A stretch of DNA of 64,000 bases from Caryophanales bacterium UBA2289 (GTDB lineage Bacteria; Bacillota_I; Bacilli_A; Izemoplasmatales; Hujiaoplasmataceae): contig DDWJ01000032.1 of NCBI GenBank assembly GCA_002345505.1, positions 1 to 64,000 on the forward strand, written 5' to 3'. A model generated the notes under the pieces. It was not told where the DNA came from and searched no databases. It worked only from the letters and a program-made list of their open reading frames with translations. How positions within the stretch are numbered: the first letter of the stretch is position 1; every line of letters starts with the position of its first letter. Shown here piece after piece: positions 32,213-39,290 of this stretch. The position numbers and the translations under genes were made by a program.

Positions 32213-33294
32213 TTTTTAACACCTGCAAGCCATTTTTTAAACTCTTCATTTTCTAAAACTTCAGGGTTTAAGATAAACTGCGCTTTTTTACCGCTCAAGA
32301 ATCTTTCGATATCTTCAAACAATAAGTAAGGTGAGCCAGTTAAAACTTCTGTTGTTGTACCTGCTATATGAGTTGTCAAAGTAACGTTATCTAAATCAAT
32401 AAACTTAGAGTTTGGATCAATTGGTTCTTCATCAAAAACATCTAACCCAGCTCCAGCAATTTTCTTATTCTTTAATACTTCATATAAATAATCCATATCA
32501 ATAAGTCCAGATCTACCAGTATTAATTAGATAAGATGTCGGTTTCATCATGTCCAAATATTCTTTAGAAGCCCAACCCTTAGTTGCGTCAACTAAACGCA
32601 AATGAATGCTGATGAAATCTGATTCCTTAAACAATGTTTTTTTATCTACAGGTGTACAGTTTGTATCGATAATGTCTTGTTTAGGAGTGAACGCATCATA
32701 AACCAATACTTCCAAATCCCATCCTTGTAACTTTTGCGCTACTAATCTACCGATATAACCAAATCCAGCAATACCGATTTTCTTTCCTTTTAATTGCGGA
32801 ACGAAATCAACATTAGAGAATTCTTTTTGCCAACCTCTATTTTTAATTGAATTATGTGCTTTTGCAATATTTCTTGATTCAGCTAACATTAATCCAACCG
32901 CAAAGTCACTAACTGCTTCAGCATTTCTTCCCATAACGTTAAAAGCTAAGATACCTCTTTTTGTCGCTTCTTTTAAATTAATGTTTTCTTTCCCTGCTCT
33001 TGCCAATCCGACTATTTTTAAATTTGGCATAGCATCCATCAATTTAGATGATACCGGAACAAATAGACCCGCTAATAGTTCAGCGTCTTTTCCTTCTTCT
33101 AAAACAACATCTGGAACCACTTCAATCTCTGGACCTTGTTGCTCAACTTTTAATCTTCTGTCTTGTAAAGAAGACCAATCAGTTTCAAAATCGCCCATAG
33201 CCATTTCGTTAAAAAATTTCTTGATGTGTTTTTCGTAAGCCGGTTTAAACATTCCACTAGTGATCATCGGGTCGCCTGATAAAATTACTTTCAT
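32209..33294 (-). CDS. D-2-hydroxyacid dehydrogenase
   Basis: The protein (361 residues from the ATG at 33294 behind AGGAGGATTTGAAA) is an NAD-dependent 2-hydroxyacid dehydrogenase of the SerA/PGDH type. Visible are KIVGLARAGKENINLKEATK, the Rossmann motif GKKIGIAGFGYIGRLVAQKL, and the catalytic Arg in LINTGRSGLID, Glu in DVFDEEPID and His in TLTTHIAGTTTE. It oxidises or reduces a sugar acid at C2. In this locus a four- to six-carbon sugar acid is the expected substrate; serine biosynthesis is less likely because no serine genes are near. Confidence 0.85.
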   Translation of the reverse strand: MKVILSGDPMITSGMFKPAYEKHIKKFFNEMAMGDFETDWSSLQDRRLKVEQQGPEIEVVPDVVLEEGKDAELLAGLFVPVSSKLMDAMPNLKIVGLARAGKENINLKEATKRGILAFNVMGRNAEAVSDFAVGLMLAESRNIAKAHNSIKNRGWQKEFSNVDFVPQLKGKKIGIAGFGYIGRLVAQKLQGWDLEVLVYDAFTPKQDIIDTNCTPVDKKTLFKESDFISIHLRLVDATKGWASKEYLDMMKPTSYLINTGRSGLIDMDYLYEVLKNKKIAGAGLDVFDEEPIDPNSKFIDLDNVTLTTHIAGTTTEVLTGSPYLLFEDIERFLSGKKAQFILNPEVLENEEFKKWLAGVKK

Positions 33295-33334
33295 TTTCAA
33301 ATCCTCCTATATATTTTTATTATTTTTTTTGTTT

Positions 33335-33419
33335 GTTTATGTTCTTTTGATTGTTATCACTGACATTATAAAGCAAAACAGCATTATTGTCAATGCTGTT
33401 TTGTGCGTTTATGTTCTTT
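33335..33419 (-). promoter_or_regulatory. Promoter of the dehydrogenase-aldolase-kinase operon with flanking operators
   Basis: TTGACA (33393-33388), 17 bases and TATAAT (33370-33365) form a perfect consensus promoter. The 13-mer AAAGAACATAAAC lies on both sides of it on the minus strand (33419-33407 and 33347-33335). A ten-pair inverted repeat AAAACAGCAT/ATGCTGTTTT (33375-33384 and 33393-33402) has most of the -35 box in its loop and could also serve as the terminator of the preceding pdxA2 transcript. The two 13-mers are the candidate operators of the DeoR regulator. Confidence 0.75.
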
Positions 33420-33421
33420 TT

Positions 33422-34420
33422 TTATCTTTTTTTGAAAAATGGCGCATATTTCGCAGCTAAAAGAATAGCTTCGGACATTGAAATCTCATTAGCGATATTC
33501 TTTCCCGCAATATCCATAGCTGTTCCATGGTCAACTGAAGTCCTTAAAAAAGGCATTCCGTTAGTAATAGATATCGTTCTATGGAAGTCATAAGTTTTAG
33601 TCGCAATGTGACCTTGGTCATGATATAAAGATAGTATTGCAGCCCATTTACCACTTAAACCAATCGCAAAGATGGAATCCGCCGGTACCGGACCTATAAC
33701 ATCATAACCTTTTCTTTGCATTTCTTCAATTGCCGGAACAATCTCTTCAACTTCTTCCCAGCCAAACAATCCATGTTCGCCTGAATGCGGATTTAATCCC
33801 GCAACAGCTATCGTGCCTTTAACACCTAAACGCGCTAAAGCTTCATGTGATCTTTTGATATAATCCATTACTCTTTCTTTCTTAACCATATCAATAGCTT
33901 GTCTTAAACTTACATGACGTGATAAGAAAAAGACTCTTAGTTTTTCAATCTCAAACATTGTTAACGGATCATTTGTATTCGATAAAGATGCAAAAATCTC
34001 AGTATGACCAATAAATGGTACATTAGCAGCTTTTAAACTCTCTTTATTAATCGGAGTTGTTGCAATAGCTTTAATATAATCTTTGTCGCTTAACTCAACG
34101 CTAGTTTTGATATATTCAAAAGCAGCCTGTCCGCACATTGCATCAACTTTTCCTAAAACAAGTTTTTCCATATCGATATTTTGAACAGGATAAACATATA
34201 CATTACCCCACTCAAATTCTAAGCCTCTAGAATCGTCTACTTCAACTATCTTCACATCTAATTTATATAAATCAATAATTTGTTGTAAAACATTTGTATC
34301 ACCAATTAAAAGTGGATTAGCCATTTTTAAAACTCTTTCATCAATCGCACTTTTAATTGCAATTTCTGGACCGATTCCAGCCGGATCTCCTATCGGAATC
34401 CCAATAATAGGTTTGCTCAT
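33422..34420 (-). CDS. pdxA2: PdxA2-type 4-phosphoerythronate/threonate dehydrogenase
   Basis: The 332-residue protein resembles 4-hydroxythreonine-4-phosphate dehydrogenase: PIIGIPIGDPAGIGPEIAIK, TTPINKESLKAANVPFIGHT (metal histidine), RHVSLRQAIDMV, AGLNPHSGEHGLFGWEE, and SLYHDQGHIATKTYDFH. In the acid-sugar pathway the PdxA2 subfamily oxidises and decarboxylates a 4-phospho-D-threonate or erythronate to DHAP. Its placement directly behind a DUF1537 kinase is the known diagnostic for this role, rather than vitamin B6 synthesis. It starts directly at the end of the kinase gene. Confidence 0.88.
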   Translation of the reverse strand: MSKPIIGIPIGDPAGIGPEIAIKSAIDERVLKMANPLLIGDTNVLQQIIDLYKLDVKIVEVDDSRGLEFEWGNVYVYPVQNIDMEKLVLGKVDAMCGQAAFEYIKTSVELSDKDYIKAIATTPINKESLKAANVPFIGHTEIFASLSNTNDPLTMFEIEKLRVFFLSRHVSLRQAIDMVKKERVMDYIKRSHEALARLGVKGTIAVAGLNPHSGEHGLFGWEEVEEIVPAIEEMQRKGYDVIGPVPADSIFAIGLSGKWAAILSLYHDQGHIATKTYDFHRTISITNGMPFLRTSVDHGTAMDIAGKNIANEISMSEAILLAAKYAPFFKKR

Positions 34421-35686
34421 TTACATCACTCCTTCAAAATATTCGCTAATTAATAAATATGCATCTTCATTGCCGATCATTCCACCTTTAGTGATGATTG
34501 GCAATCCATTAAAGGTACCTTCAACAACCTTACCATAAACACAAAGCGGTAATACTTCGTCAATAAGTTCAATACCCTTAGCATCGTTGTCCATCAAGAA
34601 ACTCAACGTAGTATCTCCACCACTTGAGAAAATTCCTTTTATCTTATAATTTTCAAGAATATATTTGGCAATCTTCGCCAAACTTAAATTAATGATTTTA
34701 GAAACATCATCTACTTCAATTTGTTTTTCTTTAGCTATCTTAAACAAATCTAATATCACTCTGTTATCAAGATCAAAAGTAGAAATTGCTATATGATTAT
34801 GCGTCGATACCTTTATCTTGTTTAAAACATCCTTACCGATAGCTTCAACATTATTTTCTTCTAACAAATCAATCGGATTAAGGGGAATAACTTTAAAAGT
34901 ATTCTTACCTCTGACATATTTTAATTGTTTAAAAGTAGTATCAACAACACTACCTACTAAATATAAAAACTTCTCTTCCTTAACTCCCGCTTTAATCTGC
35001 TCTCTCGTATAGTAGAAAGTAAAAACACCTGGGTCAACTGTTATTACACTGCAATCAGAAACACATAAAGCTCTTGAAATCAAAGCAATGTCTTCATTAG
35101 TTTCAGCATCAAAAATAATTCCATCATATTTTTCATAAGCTTCTTTTATCTTTTCAGCTAAAGCAAACTTGTCGCTATAAACATCTTTATAAAGATTTAC
35201 CAAACTACCGTTAAACTGTTTTTTAAACAAAGTATAAGCGTCACTAGTATTGATCGGCATCTTTGGATCCTTAGCTACATCAGTGCTCTCTAAAGATATC
35301 CCATTGACATAAACTTGACCATTCACACAAATTCTTCCTGATTTAGGAAAAGCAGGTACTATAGCGATTTTCCTGTTAGGAAATACCTCTTTAAATGCGT
35401 TTAATTCCGCTCCTAAATTACCTCTTAAAGTACTGTCAACTCGCTTATTTAAAACAATAATTTCTTCATTTTCAAACTGTTTTAAAACTTTTAAGACTCT
35501 ATCCCTAGCAACACTTTCTTCTACCGCTCTACTATCAGTCGAAACAGCTAAAGCGTCATATGCACTATAGTCAGGCAAATCACATTGATTGATTGCACTC
35601 AAAGTTTTTAAATTTATTTTGTTTAACAATATGGCACTGGCATTAGCCCCAGTAGAATCGTCGCATACAAATAAAGTTTTAAGCAT
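34421..35686 (-). CDS. Four-carbon acid sugar kinase (DUF1537; DtnK/OtnK type)
   Basis: The 421-residue protein has the N-terminal LFVCDDSTGANASAILLNKI acid-sugar-binding signature, SVDSTLRGNLGAELNAF as KRVDSTLRGNLGAEL, KIAIVPAFPKSGRICVNGQV, and a C-terminal nucleotide-binding domain with GIFSSGGDTTLSFL and LPIITKGGMIGNEDAYLLI. The family phosphorylates D-threonate, L-threonate or D-erythronate at O4. With PdxA2 it forms a two-step route to DHAP. The start overlaps the deoR stop by one base. Which of the isomers is used cannot be decided from sequence. Confidence 0.88.
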   Translation of the reverse strand: MLKTLFVCDDSTGANASAILLNKINLKTLSAINQCDLPDYSAYDALAVSTDSRAVEESVARDRVLKVLKQFENEEIIVLNKRVDSTLRGNLGAELNAFKEVFPNRKIAIVPAFPKSGRICVNGQVYVNGISLESTDVAKDPKMPINTSDAYTLFKKQFNGSLVNLYKDVYSDKFALAEKIKEAYEKYDGIIFDAETNEDIALISRALCVSDCSVITVDPGVFTFYYTREQIKAGVKEEKFLYLVGSVVDTTFKQLKYVRGKNTFKVIPLNPIDLLEENNVEAIGKDVLNKIKVSTHNHIAISTFDLDNRVILDLFKIAKEKQIEVDDVSKIINLSLAKIAKYILENYKIKGIFSSGGDTTLSFLMDNDAKGIELIDEVLPLCVYGKVVEGTFNGLPIITKGGMIGNEDAYLLISEYFEGVM

Positions 35687-36459
35687 TATTCATCCTCATT
35701 TCTTTTACATCTTACGGTAATAAATTCAGTTGATTTCAAGTCAAAATCACCTAAATCTTTTTGTTCAAAATCAGTTATAACCACATCAAGATCATTAATG
35801 TTTAAAATCTTATAAAGTGACTTGCTATAGAACTTAGATGAATCTACTAACAAAATACTCTTAGTCGCTCTTTCAAAGGCGATTTTCTTCATTTTCATTC
35901 TATTTATGTCAGGTGTACAAAGATTCATCTCGTTATCTACTGAAGAAGTTCCTAGAAAAGCTAAATCAATATTAAAACTCTCAAGCATCTCTTGAGCATA
36001 AACATCCGTTACACTTCCTGTTTCTTTTCCAATCATACCACCTAAGAAAATAACAACATTGTTAGTTAACATCAAATGTGCCGCAACTCTAATATCATTA
36101 GTTATTACAGTCAATCCTTGGTTAGGCAGTTTTTGAGCAAGCTCAAAAGTTGTCGTACCAGCATCTAAATAGAGAATTTTGTTATTTTCTATAAAAGATA
36201 CAGCTTTTCTAGTGATACATTGTTTGATTTCAGAATGTTCTTCACGTTTTTCATTGTATGCCATTTCTTGTAATAAGACTCTGTTCATCAAAGCTCCGCC
36301 GTGAGTTCGTTGTAAAAGGTTGTTCTCTTGAAGCTTTTCTAAATCGCGTCTGATTGTCATTTTTGATACTTTGAATTTCTCAGCTAATTCCTCAACACTT
36401 ACATTCCCTTTTTGGCTTAAGAGTTCTAGAATTTCTAATTGACGATTGTTACTAATCAT
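35686..36459 (-). CDS. DeoR-family transcriptional regulator
   Basis: The 257-residue protein has a DeoR winged helix (about 6-56: EILELLSQKGNVSVEELAEK, then FKVSKMTIRRDLEKLQENNL, with RTHGGA at the end) and a ribose-5-phosphate-isomerase-like sensor domain (NKILYLDAGTTTFELAQKLP, NDIRVAAHLML, VIFLGGMIGKETGSVTD). Such regulators repress sugar genes and respond to a phosphorylated pathway intermediate. It is the first gene of the acid-sugar locus and probably represses itself and the downstream promoters through the AAACATAA-type repeats. Confidence 0.9.
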   Translation of the reverse strand: MISNNRQLEILELLSQKGNVSVEELAEKFKVSKMTIRRDLEKLQENNLLQRTHGGALMNRVLLQEMAYNEKREEHSEIKQCITRKAVSFIENNKILYLDAGTTTFELAQKLPNQGLTVITNDIRVAAHLMLTNNVVIFLGGMIGKETGSVTDVYAQEMLESFNIDLAFLGTSSVDNEMNLCTPDINRMKMKKIAFERATKSILLVDSSKFYSKSLYKILNINDLDVVITDFEQKDLGDFDLKSTEFITVRCKRNEDE

Positions 36460-36470
36460 AACAAACCTCC

Positions 36471-36500
36471 TTGTTTGATTATGTTTGATTTTGTTTGTTT
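36471..36500 (-). promoter_or_regulatory. Candidate DeoR operator repeats at deoR
   Basis: The minus strand AAACAAACAAAATCAAACA followed by TAATCAAACAA contains three AATCAAACA-like direct repeats between the -10 box and the ribosome binding site, as expected for autorepression by a DeoR-type protein. Confidence 0.6.
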
Positions 36501-36501
36501 T

Positions 36502-36530
36502 ATTGTACCATGTTTTAAAATTTAAAGCAA
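36502..36530 (-). promoter_or_regulatory. Promoter of deoR-dtnK-pdxA2
   Basis: TTGCTT (36530-36525), 17 bases and TACAAT (36507-36502). It lies just upstream of the repeat cluster and 43 bases from the deoR start. Confidence 0.65.
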
Positions 36531-37061
36531 TAAGAACAACTCATAATTATTATTTTATCGCTTTATTAAAAATTCTTGAATATTTAATAAAACTGTAAAT
36601 AGTATCTAAAATCTGTTTTTACAAAGTAATCTTTTCTAGAGAACATTTTTAATTTACTCATTCGAAGGTAATTCACTAGGTTTCGCATTATAAAAATCAA
36701 ATATTAATGAAACAATTAACCTTATCTAATTCTTCATCAATGATATTCGTCTAACATTGATCATAGAAAAAATTATAAAATGATTGCAAGCATATTAGAT
36801 CACTAAACGAAATAATTAGCAATGTCTCATTCTAATAGATATTTCTATGTTAACCATGAGTGACAAGTTTTAAACAAAATCCATCGAAAAATCTAAAAAA
36901 GTAGACACTATTGTAATTTGCGTCTACTTTTTATTGTTCTATCTACCTTAAAAACTTCTCTTAATATGAAATAAAGAATAAAAAACTTATTGTATTATTT
37001 TGAAAATATTCAGCTTTATAAACAAGAGATAAAGAATTTTGTTTAGCTTCAAATATTAAAA
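36531..37061. other. Intergenic stretch with one terminator-like hairpin
   Basis: No gene is seen in these 530 AT-rich bases. AAGTAGAC and GTCTACTT (about 36899-36906 and 36922-36929) pair and are followed by TTTATT on the plus strand, which looks like a terminator for an unseen transcript or a remnant. The remainder has stops in all frames. Confidence 0.5.
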
Positions 37062-37433
37062 TTATAACCCTTTTCCTTCAACACTGTCATTTAAGTATCT
37101 ATCCCATTCACTCATTTTCTTTTCAACTAGATTTTTATGTTTTAGATGGAATAGAATGAATGCAAACAAGTGAACTATAACAATTACACCTAATGTAATA
37201 AGATAAATAATAGAATAGATATCAATGGTATTGTTTTGGTTCAATACCGTAATATTAATAAGCCTAGCGAGAAAAAGAACTAAAAAAACAAAAATATAAA
37301 AAGGGCTGAAATTAATCCTTTCCACATATCTTTGATATTTTTTACAAAGTCTAAGATAAGCACTATAATTAGTATATTTTTCTTTATATTTGATCTCTTT
37401 ATCTTCTAATCTTTTTTCAAAACTTAGTTTCAT
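37062..37433 (-). CDS. Small two-helix membrane protein, 123 aa
   Basis: The protein starts at ATG behind GAGGTGCATATATT. A basic, tyrosine-rich N-terminal 40 residues (RLEDKEIKYKEKYTNYSAYL) precedes two hydrophobic helices (about 43-63 and 74-98) and a short charged tail. Both ends lie in the cytoplasm by the positive-inside rule. I recognise no family. The gene lies 150 bases from a secreted protein gene on the same strand. Confidence 0.55.
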   Translation of the reverse strand: MKLSFEKRLEDKEIKYKEKYTNYSAYLRLCKKYQRYVERINFSPFYIFVFLVLFLARLINITVLNQNNTIDIYSIIYLITLGVIVIVHLFAFILFHLKHKNLVEKKMSEWDRYLNDSVEGKGL

Positions 37434-37584
37434 AATATATGCACCTCATTAAACAAAACGTTATTTAAATGTAGAATCATTTCAGATGAGTTATTGTTTC
37501 TTAAATCATTAAGTTGTTGTAAACTAATTTTCCACTTGGCAAAAAAATGTAGTCACTAATACTAAACGTATTTATTTGAGAAAC

Positions 37585-38751
37585 TTATTCTTCAGTAAAA
37601 TCCATAACCATTAATGCCGTCTCTGAAAAATCTTCAAATAGGTTTTCTATGTTATCAAAACTATAATCATAATATTTTATTAAACTCATTTTTTCATTTT
37701 GATTAGTAATATTTACGATCGGAAATGTAAAGATATCCATTGAATCTATAACATCATAGCTTCTATAAGCAAACGGAGTAAGTATTCCTGGATATAGTAT
37801 CCATTTATATTTCAGTCTCAATATTCTATTTGAATTAGCTTCCATCGCATCTACCATGTCTTCAATAAAGTCAATAGATTGAACCTGTTCGTAACTATTA
37901 ATCTCCGTCATAATTCCCAGAACTGCAGTAAACCCACCTATAAAACTACCTATGACTTGCGAAAACATTAAACTGGATATCAGTGAAATAAATGCAGATA
38001 CAGACATTGCAACCAATTCATCTCTATCATGTTCTGTGTTTTCTTCTAAATAATCTATTACTTCTTCTAAATAGTCTTTAATTTGACTATATTCAAAGTA
38101 ATAATAGGAAAGGTTATAAATTGTCGGATTATAACTTGATCCTGTAGAATAACTGGTATTAAGCACAATACTATACAAATTTATATCATTTGACCATACT
38201 TTATTAATCACTTCATATTCTTGACAGTTTTCGAAAATATCATAAACAATGTGGTTTTGATTTAGCCAACTACTAAAATAATAATAGTCATAAATGTAAA
38301 AATCACCTGTTATTCCTTGATTATAAAATATTGAAGAAGTGGTGTTTTGCGGTCCTACATACTCACCTAAAAACAGTTCATTATTAGAAATACTACACTC
38401 ATCTTTACCCTGTATTTCCCCTACTGGGATGTAAATATATTGACCGTTATAATAAGCGTTAGAAAGATACGGATAATCTGTTGTTAAAAAATCAAAATTA
38501 TTTATTGGAGCAATCCAGTTCATTTCACTAATTAGATCTGGTGTCGTGTTTAAACAGACTGACCCGTAACAAACATTACTTAAGTCAACACCATCTTCAG
38601 GTCCAACGATTTCATAAGCATTCAACTTATTTAATGATAAAAACAGGATAGTTATAATACTCATCAAAAATACCAAACAGATTTTTTTATAACTCATGAA
38701 CTTAGTACTATATATTCGATTTATTTTAGTGTTATTTTTATTATAAAACAT
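37585..38751 (-). CDS. Exported hypothetical protein with membrane segment
   Basis: The 388-residue protein has a hydrophobic N-terminal segment (about residues 22-45, ICLVFLMSIITILFLSLN) that acts as signal or anchor. The start codon is uncertain: GGGAGGTG lies about 30 bases upstream but is followed by in-frame stops, so the first ATG is taken; MSYKKI at residue 19 is an alternative. The mature part begins EIVGPEDGVDLSNVCYGSVC, holds cysteines and many tyrosines, an acidic helix (LEEVIDYLEENTEHDRDELV), and a glycine/serine hydrophobic hairpin (about 250-285: SLMFSQVIGSFIGGFTAVLG) typical of membrane insertion. No family is recognised. Confidence 0.55.
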   Translation of the reverse strand: MFYNKNNTKINRIYSTKFMSYKKICLVFLMSIITILFLSLNKLNAYEIVGPEDGVDLSNVCYGSVCLNTTPDLISEMNWIAPINNFDFLTTDYPYLSNAYYNGQYIYIPVGEIQGKDECSISNNELFLGEYVGPQNTTSSIFYNQGITGDFYIYDYYYFSSWLNQNHIVYDIFENCQEYEVINKVWSNDINLYSIVLNTSYSTGSSYNPTIYNLSYYYFEYSQIKDYLEEVIDYLEENTEHDRDELVAMSVSAFISLISSLMFSQVIGSFIGGFTAVLGIMTEINSYEQVQSIDFIEDMVDAMEANSNRILRLKYKWILYPGILTPFAYRSYDVIDSMDIFTFPIVNITNQNEKMSLIKYYDYSFDNIENLFEDFSETALMVMDFTEE

Positions 38752-39242
38752 AAAGCAAACAACCGAACTATACTAGTACACCTCCCTTTTTCTTTAAAAT
38801 TGATTATAACAAAACAAAAGCGTTTAAAAATAAAGATACTTATGCATTTTTTTATGGATAATCTTATTATATAGAAAGTTTGAGAAAAAAACAACAGCGT
38901 ATATGTCATAGTTCTTTACAATATTTATTTTTTTATTTTTTTTAATGGTGTTATTTTTTATCCGCCTTTCTATTGAATGACTAGCCTATAAGATAGTTAA
39001 AAATAATGAAGAACTACCAAATTACAGTAAATAGTAGCCGACAGCAAAACCACTGTAACTTTAAATTTATATGATTAATATAATGAAATTTGTTTTTAAA
39101 ATTTATCTACACTTAAATTAATTTATCTACAAAATTCAAATAATTGTTTTTTTTAGTTAAATAAAATCTCATTATCAATAAATATATATAATTTTTAAGA
39201 ATTGATACACAATACAGACATATAGTTATCATTTTTACTAAA
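38752..39242. other. AT-rich intergenic stretch
   Basis: About 490 bases of very AT-rich DNA follow, with an isolated GGGAGGTG ribosome-binding-like site near 38780. I see no frame with a credible start, and no repeat or RNA motif. Confidence 0.5.
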
Positions 39243-39274
39243 AAAGATGCTAAAACATGAGTTTTAACATCTTT
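39243..39274 (-). terminator. Rho-independent terminator after pulA
   Basis: On the minus strand AAAGATGTTAAAAC and GTTTTAGCATCTTT pair around TCAT, followed by TTTAG. It lies 16 bases behind the pullulanase stop codon. Confidence 0.8.
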
Positions 39275-39290
39275 ATCTTTAATGATTTAA

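Noticed and set aside
33260..33593. Plus-strand open frames over the dehydrogenase promoter and pdxA2 end
   Set aside because: They run antisense to well-supported genes and through a promoter and operators, and have no ribosome binding sites.
36064..36078. TCAAATGTGCCG, similar to the 18-bp regulator box
   Set aside because: It lies inside the coding part of the deoR gene (codons of a normal AAHLM segment), without a promoter, so it is a chance match.
38721..38909. A 62-codon minus-strand frame upstream of the 388-aa protein
   Set aside because: It is very hydrophobic by AT bias and has no ribosome binding site before its ATG; the GGGAGGTG lies inside it. I see no support for translation.
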